From NCBI GenBank assembly GCA_002286855.1, contig NRSV01000032.1:186001-250000 (forward strand): a DNA stretch of 64,000 bases, written 5' to 3'. The notes under the pieces are model-generated. The model was not told the DNA's origin. It saw nothing but the letters and a program-made list of their open reading frames with translations, and ran no database searches. Below are positions 1 to 12,088 of the stretch, one piece after another; position 1 is the first letter of the stretch, and every line of letters begins with the position of its first letter. Made by a program: the position numbers and the translations under genes. The stretch is from Bipolaris cookei. Its lineage: Eukaryota > Ascomycota > Dothideomycetes > Pleosporales > Pleosporaceae.

Positions 1-413
1 GGTAAGTGGGGTAGTGGCAAATGACATGGTCGCCAGCTCCTACAAGGGTGTATGCAGTCAGGTAGTTTGCCTGGATCGCACCGGGGGTAGTGAGTATGTT
101 TTCGGCTGGGAGTGGTGTCGCAACTTTTACAGAGTAGAGTCGGGCAAGGTTGTTCCGCAGGTCGTCGCTTCCTCTGATGGCGCCATAGTTGAGGATGCGC
201 GAAGTATCGAACACTTGCCTGTCCTTGTCTTCTGACAGGTCGCGTAGCTGGTCGATGGAGATTGAGGCACAGCACGTCTCGGCAATGTTGTACTTGCATT
301 TTGTCTCGTATGCGTCCATCCACTCCTAGTGGTCAGCTTCGCCCCGCATCAGATGGCAGAAATGCGGGGGAACGACTTACGGACTCGACTGCGAACTTGT
401 CGATTTTGACCAT
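1..413 (-). CDS. PLP-dependent aminotransferase, class I/II fold (5' part only)
   Basis: This is the N-terminal part of a minus-strand gene that runs off the left edge. The ATG is at 413-411. Exon 1 is 381-413, a short intron lies at 326-380 (GTAAGT...CTAG), and exon 2 is 1-325. The joined frame stays open for about 119 codons. It includes a helix followed by ILNYGAIRGSDDLR, then NILTTPGAIQANYL and GAGDHVICHYPTY. These are typical of the small-domain and cofactor-binding start of fold-type I aminotransferases, in the branch containing ACC-synthase-like and capreomycidine-synthase-like proteins. The catalytic lysine would lie outside the window, so activity cannot be judged. The substrate is unknown. 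It is divergent from the ABC transporter at 1087, with a 673-bp shared upstream region. Confidence 0.8.
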
Positions 414-1086
414 GTTGTGCTGGATGCGATGAGATTAGTGTCTATGGGCAGAAAGATTATTTGGCAATGATGCTCCAGGAGTCTACTCTGATGCTTGGCA
501 CTGGGCGCTCATATAGTTCTCCAGATGGTTCCATTTGAGCGGGTCTACTATGTAGTTCGCAGGGCGTGACGAATGTACATCACCTTGCCACATGGCTCGC
601 TCCAACGGCAACTAAACTAGTGATGGGCCAGCCATGGCAGTTGAACATGCTCTAAACGCGGTAGTATGGGGCAGTAGTAATAGTCCTGCATAGGGCACCG
701 ACGTCGTCTTTTGCATGTTGGCAGCAACAAATCGATGACGCGGGCGGCGGGTGCTGGGAGCGGCGGGTGCCTCGGTCTGGCGGTCCGTTACCATGCTTGG
801 CTGAATCAGGCCCAGCCTCGTCGGCGAATCATTATGGCGCAATCGCCATGATAGCAACCCGCCTTGTGTTGGTCACCACCATCGTCCTAGCTCCGTAGCA
901 GTGTCTTGTCCCTCGCCGTTACCACGAGCTTGCCCAGCTCTCTTGCCACTCCTTTGACAGGTGCTGCATTTCCATCCTCGACAGTCAGCTGTTGTTACTG
1001 CTGTCGCGCTCTATCACGGCGACGCGCCAATCCGATCGCAGCTGCCTGCTATCGCTGGCTCTGCGCCGCATACACACAAACACAAG
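414..1086. other. Divergent intergenic region, aminotransferase / ABC transporter
   Basis: This spacer separates two divergently transcribed genes and must hold both promoters. Open frames here lack family motifs and sit in the C/T-rich leader of the transporter. No TATA box or known operator was identified with confidence. Confidence 0.5.
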
Positions 1087-4000
1087 ATGCGCCAACGAAG
1101 CTGGGCGACGTCGCTCGCCACCACTGCAGCTGCCGTGTTGAGTCTGGCATCCTCATCTATCGCTCACAAGACATTTGCGAACTACTCTCTCGCCGAATCG
1201 CCCCAGTCGCTCTTCTCCATCTATGGTGATAGGCCTGATGGCTGCCCCCCATGCTTCAACTGCAACCTCGAAGACTTCAAGTGCAAGCAGTTTGCCGACT
1301 GCAGCAAGGCCAACGGACGATGCAACTGCGGTCCTGGATTCGGCGGCGAGGACTGTTCAGAGCCCCTTTGTGGTGCCCTGCCCGATGGCAAGGACCGTTC
1401 GCCTAGAGGAGGCGCAAAGGAATGCGAATGCTCAGAAGGCTGGTCTGGCATCAACTGCAACGTCTGTCAGACCAACGATGCTTGCAACGCCATGATGCCC
1501 GATGGCGAGGGCGGAGTCTGCTACAAGAACGGCCAATTGGTCAAGGAAAACTTTCAGATCTGTGACATTACCAATAGAAAGATCCTCGATACTTTGAAGG
1601 AGAAGAAGCCTCAGGCCACCTTTTCTTGCAACGCCGAGGCCGAAGAGTGTAACTTCCAGTGTAAGCCTTGCCCACACCTTCTTTCACCTCCTCGCTCTCT
1701 TGCTGACCTTTGCAGTCTGGGTTGACCAGAGGGAATCCTTCTACTGCGCCCTCGACACGTGCGCCTCCCACTTCACCGCCGAATCCGATCGCAACATCAC
1801 CAAGTACCGATGCGAGAACATCAAGTGCGAGTGTATCCCCGACAGGATGCTCTGTGGAGAAGATGGCTCTGTCGATATTGGCGACTTCTTGAGGGAGTCG
1901 ATCAAGGGTCCTGCCGAATTTAGGGGCATCTCAGCTGTCAATAAGAAAGAAAGCGGCAGCGTCTTTTCAGAGCCCGCCATGAACGACCTCATTTCAAGCA
2001 TCTTTGGCGACGAAAGCATCTTCCTACAATGCGACACTGGCGAGTGTCTGTACCAGACTGAAGTACCTGGCTATGAAAGGCCTATCAAGAAGATCAATAC
2101 GCCTCTCATTGCGGGTGTTATTGCTGGCTGTGCACTCTTTATAGTCGCGGCTATCTTGGTTATCTGGTACCTCACCCACCGTGCCGAGGCGCAGCGTTAT
2201 GGACCCATCCACCTGTCAGATGATGAGGAGGATGAAGATGCGAAACTACTAGCCGACCACAAGCCAGCCTCTTTCCTCTTTGAAAATGTGGCATACAATC
2301 TCAACGGCAGACAAATTCTCTCCGGAATCTCTGGTGCGGTCCATCCTGGAGAACTTCTCGCCATCATGGGCGCTTCCGGTGCCGGAAAGACCACCTTCTT
2401 GGATATCCTCGCCCGTAAGAGCAAAATCGGTGTTGACAGCGGTGACTTTTACATCAACGGAGAAAAGGTTCGCGATGACGAGTTCCGAAGCGTTATCGGC
2501 TTTGTTGACCAGGAGGATACCCTACTACCTACCCTAACTGTCCACGAAACTATTCTTGACTCGGCTTTACTGCGCCTGCCAAAGGAAATGAGCCTCATTT
2601 CAAAACAACAAAGGGTTGAAGATGTAGAGCGCCAGCTTGGTATCTACCACATTCGTCACCAGAAGATTGGCTCGGAAGAAAGTGGTCGTGGTATTTCTGG
2701 TGGAGAAAAGCGTCGTGTCGGTATTGCCTGTGAGCTTGTCACTTCGCCCAGTATCCTCTTCCTCGATGAGCCAACCAGTGGACTGGATGCTTTCAACGCT
2801 TTCAATGTCGTCGAGTGTCTCGTCAATCTGGTCAAGAACTACAACCGAACAGTTGTATTCACCATTCACCAGCCGCGCTCCAACATTGTAGCCCTTTTTG
2901 ATCAGCTGGTTCTGCTCGCAAAGGGCCGTACTGTCTACTCTGGACCTTTTGAGAACTGCCAATCCTACTTTGACGAGCTTGGCTATACTTGCCCACCTGG
3001 TTTCAATATCGCTGATTATATTGTCGATCTTACCATGCACGCAAGTACAGCACGTCAGCCCATCGACGAGGACAGTTCTCTCTTCAACCGTGATCTCAAC
3101 CGTGATGGACTCGCCACCAGCGCAAGCAGTGCAATCGCCGTCAAGTCTATTCCTAGTATCAACACCTCTGAGCTTGAGCGAGACCTTGCCGGAAGTCCCA
3201 GCAACTCTAGCATGATGCGACCCAAGGGCAAGCGCAGGACATCTATCAAGCAGCAGCAGGAACGCGAGCTATTCACACGCAAGAAGACTTCTACCACTAT
3301 TACTACTACTACCAACGATGACATCATGTCACCCAAGACGGACGAAGAACCATATGATCGCCGAGGCGCCATCAAAGCTCAATGGCTGAAGCTCACTCGT
3401 CAACAGGGAGGTGTACCTCCTCAGATTCTTGAAGATCCAGATGAGCTCCCACCTCCTGCTAACGGCGCGACTGGAACCAATTTGGATCTTCTTATCAATG
3501 CCTACTCCTCCTCCGAGATCGCCGCCAGAATTCACGAAGACATTGCTACTTCTGTTACAAACGCTAATCAAGCCAACGGCACGAATGGAAACCAAGAGGT
3601 CAATGGTTTTATTGCAGCAGGCAAGCTGAAGGGATTCAAGAAGGTAGGCTTTTTTGGCCAGTTCAGAATCTTGTCTCGACGCACATGGCGCAATCTCTAC
3701 CGCAACCCGATGCTCATGCTTACCCACTACGCCATCGCCATTGTCCTGGCAGTGTTCCTCGGATTCCTCTTCTATGGCCTCACAGACGACATCAAGGGAT
3801 TCCAGAACCGTCTTGGTTTGTTCTTGTTCGTCCTCTCTCTCTTCGGTTTCAGTAGCTTGACCATTCTCACCGTCTTTGCACCTGAGAGGCTGCTCTTTAC
3901 CCGTGAGCGTGCCAAGGGCTACTACTCCCCGCCAGCATACTTTGCTTCCAAGGTCATCTTTGACATTATCCCTCTGCGCCTTTTGCCACCCATTATACTC

Positions 4001-4534
4001 GGTATCATCGTTTACCCAATGACGGGCCTCATTCCCGCCTGGCCCAACTTCCTTAAGTTTACGCTTTTCCTTGTTCTCTTCAACCTCGCTGCTGCGGCCA
4101 TTTTCCTCTTCATCGGTATCGTGTTCCGTAACTCTGGAGTTGCGAACTTGATCGGCGTGCTTGTCATGCTTTTCAGTCTCTTGTTCTCTGGCTTCTTCTT
4201 GAACAAAGATAGTATTCCTGGTGTAGCCAAATGGTTACAATCGGTAAGTTTATGCCCTGTTGTTTTTACTTAGGTTCATTCATGCTAACAAACACAGTTG
4301 TCAATCTTCCACTACGCCTTTGAAGGTCTCATTGTTAATGAAGTCAAATACTTGTCTCTTATCGACCACAAGTATGGCCTCGACATTGAAGTCCCTGGTT
4401 CAGCTATTCTCAGCTCGTTTGGCTTCAACACGCAAGCGCTGTGGACCGACTGTATTGGATTAGGTGTGTTTGGTGGTGCATTCGTACTACTGGCCTACAT
4501 GGCCATGCATTTGTTGCTTGTGGAGAAGAGATAG
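1087..4534 (+). CDS. ABCG-family half transporter with Cys-rich N-terminal ectodomain (ADP1-like)
   Basis: Three exons (1087-1660, 1716-4243, 4298-4534) give 1112 aa. The first in-frame ATG precedes a signal peptide (about residues 1-28). A cysteine-rich, EGF-like extracellular segment follows to about residue 310 (for example CNCGPGFGGEDC). A membrane helix lies near 320-343. The nucleotide-binding domain carries Walker A GASGAGKTT (about 409), signature ISGGEKRR (about 518) and Walker B ILFLDEPTSGLD (about 538). A charged, low-complexity linker follows, then an ABC2-type membrane domain of about six helices (from about 859). This order, with one NBD before one TMD plus an extra N-terminal ectodomain, matches yeast Adp1p and other WHITE-like transporters, whose substrates are not established. 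Both introns use GTAAG donors. No defect is seen. Confidence 0.93.
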
Positions 4535-5439
4535 TAGGGTACAAGAAGGGTCTTACGAGGTTCTTTTATTTCACTGTGTTCCATGTATTGTCATTCGATC
4601 GCCTAGAGGCACATGGATGGCAGGTATCTTTGCATACGCGGCGTTTAGGCCATGGGCCTTTCTCTTATTTTTGAAGAGTGTTATCATATAAATCTAACGC
4701 ATTTTCTCTCTCACACAGTTGTTGTGTCGACGCGTGCCTTGATCGACTCATCTACTTGTATGCATGAGTAAACTACATGATTCGCTTGTATCACCATTTC
4801 CCCTCTTCAACAACACTGAGAACTAGTCCAAGTATTTGGGCTCTGGAACACATTGCGAGATTGTATATATCTCCCCACTCGTCAAAAGGTGGTAGTAAAG
4901 TTCGTCAGTAAGCATCACGATGTAATTTTATGGCCTTGATAATGAGAAGGTTGTAAGTACCACTGCGTTCACATGTAATAAAACTGCTATAAAATGCAAT
5001 GAACGCTTAATTGGGTAGTCTATATCTTCTTTACAAGACTAAATGGGGTTAGCATGTAATATTTGCTTTAATGCGGAGGGCGAAGGGACGAATCTGTATT
5101 TACTGTTTGTTCTACAGTAATTTCCCGCCTCACTTTATGCACAACAATGCTCTACGCTTTCAGGACGTGCATTACTGCTTTTGCATCGAAATTATTCAAC
5201 CTATGAGACAGCTCATCTCTTATTCAGTGTTACCCTAGAAAGGCGCCGCTAGCAAACGCCGCAACAGTAACTAACCACAGTACCGTCTTGCACGCATGTG
5301 AATTAACCTCTCTACCCGTGTCCTCATCCAAATACACAAAATCACCCTTCTTTCAGAAAACACGCCTAAGCCAGAAGAGAAATTGCCAGTCCGGGATACA
5401 TCACTACGCATGCTGTTGGTTTCTCCTCCACAACATAAA
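4535..5439. other. Intergenic region downstream of the ABC transporter
   Basis: A/T-rich sequence holding the transporter 3' UTR and the eroded 3' flank of the monooxygenase pseudogene. No gene, RNA or repeat with clear support was seen. Confidence 0.4.
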
Positions 5440-6600
5440 TTTCTCTTCGCAATCATCTTACTATTATTATTAAGCCCCGTCTTAGGATCAACAGCCCAGT
5501 TCATACCTCCAGACTCCCAGACCAGCTTCTTCGCCGCTTCTTGTGTCCACTGGGAATCTGCAGCCCCAGCTTCAGACTTGACCTCAACGGTAGCCGGCGC
5601 CGCAGCAAAGAAGCTCGGAACCAACGACCGCGACCGATACGACGGCAGCGATTTGGTAATGAAACCGAGGAGGTGCAGTACGAAACTGATATGGCATTCA
5701 ACGCTGTAAATAACGCTGAAATGTGCCGTGACGGTATTCGGATCCATCAAGATGAAGAAGTTGGGGAAGTGCGGGACGACAGTGCCGAAGTAGGCTTGTG
5801 CGACGCCGCGGGAGGTTTTATCCCACTGTTTTCAAAGTTGTCAGTCATCAAAGTACTACTACTATCTTTGGCCAAACTCGGAGTAGTAGTAGGAAGTGAC
5901 TTACATAGTCCCACAAACTCATGCCTCCCACCCCAATCAAACTCATGATCCCACTTTGCAGAATGAAATAATCGCCCTTTATATGATTCTACACCTGTGA
6001 TGTCGCATTCCTTGGGTACGGACAGCGATCTCACGCCCGACGCAAGAATCTTCGCTAACTAGATGCTCTTTTGCTTCGTTTTCAGATCCGCAATTTCAAC
6101 CTCCCAGATTTTATCCTTCTCGTTCCACACCGCTTTCTCGACCATAGGATGGAACCGGATATGCTCAGGGACACCTTAATGCTCTGCTACGCCCTGGGAA
6201 TACGCCTGGATCTCGCGTTGGTGCGAGTACTTGCGGCTCCAGTCTGGATTGAGTGTGAAGCTGTAGGAGTAGAAATGTAAGGCGACTTGAGTACCATCGT
6301 TACTACTTTTGCCTAACCCTCTCTTCCATCTTCTCCTGTTTCTTTTTTTCCTTCCCTTTCTGCGATAAAGCCGTCTTCTGGGATAGAAAATAGGAAAGGG
6401 GGGGGGGGTTAAAGAGGAAGAAAAAACTCATATCACACCCACACCCCGGATACGTATTTACACACCACATGCTCCCCCATATCCTCGCTCTTCTCCAAGA
6501 TTTCAAAGCCGCACAGATTGTACGTGCGGATGTGTTGGACGGCAAGACCGAGGCCGCTCATGCGGCCGCCTATGATGAGGATTTCTGTATCCAAGGCCAT
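5440..6600 (-). pseudogene. Flavin-binding monooxygenase (FMO/BVMO-like) pseudogene
   Basis: Reading the minus strand from the ATG at 6600, the motifs of an NAD(P)H-dependent FAD monooxygenase appear in the correct order but in broken frames. The N-terminal dinucleotide-binding start (DTEILIIGG...MSGLGLAVQ, about 6595-6540) has Arg where the third Gly of GxGxxG is expected. The frame slips near 6478, continuing as NTYPGCGCD. Then follow FYSYSFTLNPDWSRKYSHQ, a TAA at 6178-6176, WNEKDKIWEVE, a TAG at 6061-6059, and CDITGVESYKGRLFHSAKWD. After FDW (about 5935) the central domain, roughly 200 codons in relatives, is missing. Sequence resumes at SLWDYWDKTSRGVAQAYFGT and IYSVECHISF. A fossil intron with good splice sites survives at 5826-5904. 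The 3' end is approximate. Two stops, two frame changes and a large deletion rule out function. Confidence 0.87.
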
Positions 6601-7281
6601 CGCTTTTCCTTTGTTACTAGGGTGAAGACGGGCGAGAGCGGTACGAGAGGCGGATAAAGAGGGAGCAGTGGAGTTAAGAACGAGATATGTACAGTTCGTT
6701 TTCTCGCATGGAGGCTGTATGGTGGATCAGGTTTATATCAAGCTATCTCCATCCATCCCTCACTTATTTAGCTCCCATTTCCTCCCTAACCCCCAGCCCA
6801 TCGGTCCCAACTTCCAACCAGGCTTACGGTTTACCCCACCCCCCCAATATCCACACGCACGCCACACGTGTGGGAGGTTAGCCAGCAGTCTAGTTCTCTA
6901 CACGCACCTACTCTGCTACCAACAGTCTTCGCGATGCGGGCATCGTATCTCGGCAAGTTTGCAGAGGTGTGCGGAACGGGGGAAACCTTGCAAGTGAGCC
7001 AACTAGGTGCGGCGGGTAGTGCGTAGTGCGGAGACCCCGCCAGCTTGGGTACACGCGTGTAGTTTGGTTAGGGATTGTTTGTTAAAGGGACCGGGATGGG
7101 AAGTGTGAGGGTTACGTGTGCGGATGGTGACGGTTGTTGTGGGTTACTTAGTTCGCTTGGAAATAGTGATTTCATTGAGGTTTGTCTTTTTTTTCGTCTA
7201 GTAACATGATGTCGACGTATATAGCGTAATTCTTATGGAGTCCGTCCAATAGGTCCTCTGATTCTTTTTGTCTTACATTTC
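6601..7281. other. Intergenic region
   Basis: This spacer lies between the start of the monooxygenase pseudogene and the 3' end of the minus-strand gene at 7282-10810. It contains C-rich and T-rich runs. No coding, RNA or repeat feature could be supported. Confidence 0.4.
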
Positions 7282-10200
7282 TCATAGCTCACTCGTGCTC
7301 GCCTCGTCTTCATCAGGAATTCTACCCGTTCCTGCCATAAACCCTGGTGTAAGTGGCATGTCAGAGAGAAACTCCTCATCGGTATCAAAGTCCGCGTACT
7401 CGATATCCTGGTGACTTCCTCCCCGCTTATCCACAAACGCACTTGCGTCAGTGATATCATTATCCCCTTGCTCAGCTGTTGAAGCCCCAACTGTATGCCG
7501 CCGATTTGGCGACATTTGTCGCAGCGCTGAACGCTTACTGGGTGATGTCCTGCCCGAGACGGATTTAGAGACTAAATTGGGCTTCTGAGTATACGGCGTG
7601 TGCATGGTGGGAACTTTGAAAGTCGGTCGTGGTTTCGAGCGTTTGGGTGCTGGGATATTGGCTTTCAAAGATGACTCAAAAGACGCCTCAGCATTATCTT
7701 CTGTAGTCGAGTCTGCCATTGGTGTGGTGTCCTGGGCTGCAATAAAGGCGGACTTGCGTCGCCGTTGAGTTCGCGGCTCGCGTGTAATCGTGGTTGCGGC
7801 AATGTCCTTGTAGGATCGAGACATGGAGCGAATGGCTAGTGGCTGTTGGGATGAGATACCAAAATGTGCCAACACGTTCTTGTGAATGGCTCTGCGCTCC
7901 TCAAGTTCATCTTCTTGCTCTTTACAAAAGTCTTCAAGCTCTTGGATTCTAGACTCTAGGTGTGGGATGATTTCTTGGAGGTGCTCAATCTGTTGACGCG
8001 ACTTTTCGTGATCATGCCGTTCTTGCTGGTAGTCCTCCAGAGCGTTCTGTATTTGATCTTCAAGGGTCTTACACGCGTGTTCGGCTTTCTGATTGAGTGT
8101 GTTGATATTGCTGGTATGCTGAGCTGCTAGGTCTTTTAGCCTGGCTTCTGACGTCTCTTGGAGCTCTCGGTGCACGCTTTGCAACGCATCCAAACTTCTC
8201 AAGGCTTCCCCCAATTCTACTTCCTTCTCTTCTAGAAGGCGGCGGTATTCCGACACTCGTGTCTCAAGACGTGCAACGCCGTCATTCTGGTGGGCAGCGT
8301 TTGACCTTTCATGTTGAAGCATTTCCTCCATATCCTGACAGCGACGTTGAATATTCTCATATTCTTTGGCAAGTGCATTGTGACTCCTCTCCTGCTGAGC
8401 TTCGGACTGCCTTAACTCACTGATAGTATCATTCAGCTGCTGTATCTGCAAATCACGGGCGCGGTTATCTTCTTCATACTGAAGAATACTCGATTGAAGT
8501 GCGAGCTCCTTTGCGCTGAAACTCTCTTGGGCAGCCTTGAGTGCTTCATTCGCGTTCAATTTTGACTCTTCGAGGAGTTTCTCCAATTCTTTGCTCCTAG
8601 ACCGCGCTTGCTCCTTTTCTTGGGCAATGGCAGCATTCTCCTCCCGTAGGCGGCCTTGGTCTTCTCTCAGGTCTTCCAGCTCCTTTTCTAAGCCTTCTAG
8701 CTGATCGACAGAGTCTTCGTTTTGTACTCTCAATGAATCAACTTCATCGCTCAGGCAGCGGATTCGGTCCTCAAGTTCAGTTGATTTTTCTTTCTCCCTA
8801 CGTAGCGGTTCTTCGACCGTGTTGCAGCGCGTTTCGAGGTCAGTGCAAATCTGTGCTACTGAACGTAAGATGGCGTCTCTCTGATACTTGCCCTGGCTCT
8901 GTAGTTCTGAATCAAGACGCGTACTCCAGTCTTCCAAATGCTGACCGGTGTTTTGTGTATTTGCAGCTTGGAAGAGTGATATGGGTGTATTCTTTGGCGT
9001 CTCAGAGGCATATGGGCAGGCACCCGCTACAAGCGGCAGATCCCGTTGTGCCTTGATGAGGAACATTGTAAGAGTATGAGGTAATGTCGGCTCTCCTGGC
9101 TCGGCAGCAAGAATGATAGTGATCAGAGAAGCAAGGGTAGCAGCGATGAGCTGCCGATGGAGTGATGTCACATGGGTGCAGACGGCTTGATGATTTGGGT
9201 CGAGCCGCACAAGACGCCAGATCTTATCTTGCAATGTCTTTGATGACAAACCACGGAGTACATTGCCCCGTAATATGGAAGAAGACAGGGTAGCAGTGGT
9301 GAGCTCGTCTACGAAACTGACGAGATTGGACATGTGCCTGAAGCTTGGTCGTTCAGCACAAGCATCTAGGACATTGGAAAACAGTGCTTGGATATCTGGA
9401 ATATATGCCTGTTTCAATCAGTTGAGTAATTTACAATGGTTTCAAATGTGCTTACCCCGAATTTAAGAAGTGATATTGATAGCAGCTCAGAAACGCCGGC
9501 TGGCTCTGCTGTACAGGCAGCATCAAAGACACATGATGTATACCGCGCCACTATACTTTGGGACAGTTTCTTTGAGCCAGAAAGCTGGCCAAAGAAAGAC
9601 AGGGCCTCCAATTGGATGGTCGGACTAGAAGCCGACTCTTCTATCCTCGAGCGGCATTTATCAAAAAGCAATGCCCCCTTTTCATGCTTAAGCCAATTGT
9701 TTCTGAGGTCTATGTCGATGCATTGCATGATTCTAGATGCAATACGCAAGCCTTCAGTTACTTCATCGTCGTCGACGGGGGCTTTGAGGAGCCACAAGAT
9801 ATTCAAGCACGTCATTTGTATATTCTTGTACAAGTCCTTGGTAGAGCCAAATAGTTTTTGACCAGATGGTGTTACCCATTTCTGCATTAGCGTCTGGGTG
9901 GAGACTGGCTGGTGACTGGTGTCGGAAGCGTGGGCCGGCTGGATGCCTTCTGGATGCTCAACGATAATGACTATGCCACACAACCACAACAGTAGCATGG
10001 CCGACTCGCCAGATACATTGTTTTGCAAGATGCGACATAGCTCGGTATCGAAGCGTCGTCTGGCAGCACTAGGAAGGAGATGGTGAAGATGGGCGCATGC
10101 TCCATTAAGCATGCGATATACCGATTTCAAGGCATCGGAATTTGGGGTCTGTGAAGCCTTTTCAAAGACGTGGAGCAGAAAGCTCTGTGCGGCCGCAGGC

Positions 10201-10810
10201 AAGGGAATTGCCTCTGGCAAAGGGCGTGACAGAAGTAGCACACATATTTCTCCGAGCTAGGGCTGGGTTAGGGGGGTGGGATGGTGACAAGGTCTGTACT
10301 ACTCACATCGTTGAAGTCTTGCTTGGAGGAAACGGCCCTCTCCAACAGACCGTTTAGCAGGCCCGGGTAGCGAATCAATAGTTGGTCACGGAACTCGGGT
10401 GCATGGCCTGCATAGGGGGACGCAGTCAGCCGATGTGGTAACAAGAAGCGGTCAAAAGCTTACACAGACGATGCAGCACACGCAGCGTATAAGCCGTCAG
10501 CGGCAAGGCATCGCGAACGATTTTGGCCAAGGCGGTCAGGGCGCATAGGGAACGGTGGTGGATAGAAGCGCGGATGGTGGGTAGGTCGGCACGCTCCAGT
10601 AGGTGGGAGAGAGGCTGTGTGTGAGATGTTGGTCAGGCTGCCAATCAACCATGGTGGGATGCAGAAGTGACGAGTCGTGTGGTTGATGGTGCAAGATGCG
10701 GTAATACTAATACTTACAGACAGCGAGGGAGGATATGGACATTTGATGATCCTCGTCAATTCCGCATTGAGCTGTGCGCCCAAGTCTGCCGTGGCGGCCC
10801 CGTCTAGCAT
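7282..10810 (-). CDS. Uncharacterised protein: helical-repeat N-terminus plus long coiled coil
   Basis: I do not recognise this gene. Five exons (10718-10810, 10464-10614, 10307-10407, 9456-10256, 7282-9408) join in frame to 1090 aa from the ATG at 10810. Introns have GTAAG/GTGAG donors and are 47-103 nt long. Residues about 1-480 are leucine-rich and alpha-helical, resembling ARM/HEAT-type repeats. Residues about 560-900 form a dense heptad coiled coil rich in E, Q, R and L. The last 190 residues are basic then acidic, Ser/Pro-rich and likely disordered, with SPSKR and SPNRRH patches that could be Cdk-type sites. Such architecture suggests a scaffold or tether, but this is inference only. 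There is no signal peptide or membrane helix. Its upstream spacer is shared with the divergent D-lactate dehydrogenase gene. Confidence 0.82.
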
Positions 10811-12088
10811 GGCTGGCCTCGGCTTCCAATATTGCAATTAATAGTGCGTATGTACGTAGTAGGTTGTTCTGGTTCCCGTGCGTTGGATCGCGTGTAGGCG
10901 ATCTTGTTTGGCGCCTTCGCGTTCCTCGGACAACCGCGCCAGCCAGTCTTTGTACACTGTAGTCGTATAGTCGTGTGTACACTATACGTATGTGAGTATG
11001 TACAGACATGGGCCGCGAGCATTCCCCGCATTGCACCGCCGCCTGCACCGCATGCTTGTTTGCTTTTTTCGGCAGTGCCTGGACGCCTAATTGACATTGC
11101 GCAATGCTGTTGCGTCACGGCTGCTTGGATGCGCCATCAACGTCTTGTCTTGTCGGAACCCCCCCTTGTGCATGGATGGCCATGGCCGACGAGCAAAGGC
11201 CGACTGGAGCGGCTCTTGACGGCGGCGTGGCATGTCGATGTGATGCAAACGGCCCCCACTGCTGAGGTAATTGGATAACGACCGTCCAATCCACGCTATC
11301 CACGCCCTCTTGCTCGCCATCGAATCTCCCCCGGGCCTTTGCTTTCCATCCGGACAGCTGCTGCTGAGCCTCACAGATATCATGCCTATGTATCCATGTG
11401 GCCGCCGCCACGCTTCCAGGCACACGTCTCCCCTGCCAGCTGGCCTATGAATCCATATTATATCCATCTGGAATAGGAAAAAAACAAAAAACTCGGCCTT
11501 GCTCCATCTGCATCTGTTTGTGACCCTAGCCGGCGCCTCATCACGCGACTGACGGCGCCTTGACTGTCATCCACCATCAGTTGCCACGCTGCATATCCAT
11601 ACCACCGCCTCTGTCTGCCGCCGCCGCCCTGGCCTTCCCCGCAATTGCCTCGCCGGCTTCCAAGCCCCCTTGCAGCTGATCACGTTCAACCGGCTTCATT
11701 TGCTGCTGCACATCGGTAACCCAGTCAGCCTCCCACGCGCCCCATACCTCTTCTCCTCCATCAACCACATTATGCAGTCTTACAGCGTTGCCCGTGCGTT
11801 GGCCCATGACGCCCAAAGCCATGCCCAAAACAACAATGGCGCTGTATGCCTGTACCTTGAAATATCTTCTTTCCGCTTTTGCTGTCATTGTCCTCTACCC
11901 GTGAGACCCATAAAATGCTTAGTGCTGCCATCCATCGCTCTAGCTCACAAATCGCGCATGGGCCCATAGTCTCCGTCACTGAAGCCTGCCTCGACCTCTA
12001 GTCTGGCCAGGTAAATCAACTTCTTCTCTCTTCTTCTTCTTTTTTTCTTGCTTTCGTTTTCCTCTCCTCGCCTGTCTTTTTTTTAACC
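10811..12088. other. Divergent intergenic region (coiled-coil gene / D-lactate dehydrogenase)
   Basis: About 1.3 kb of spacer containing promoters for both flanking genes. A pyrimidine-rich tract (about 12020-12080, TTCTTCTTC and long T runs) lies just before the downstream ATG, as is common in fungal promoters and leaders. No other feature is supportable. Confidence 0.45.

Noticed and set aside
5541..5948. 135-codon plus-strand open frame
   Set aside because: Antisense shadow of the monooxygenase pseudogene, which explains the region with recognisable motifs.
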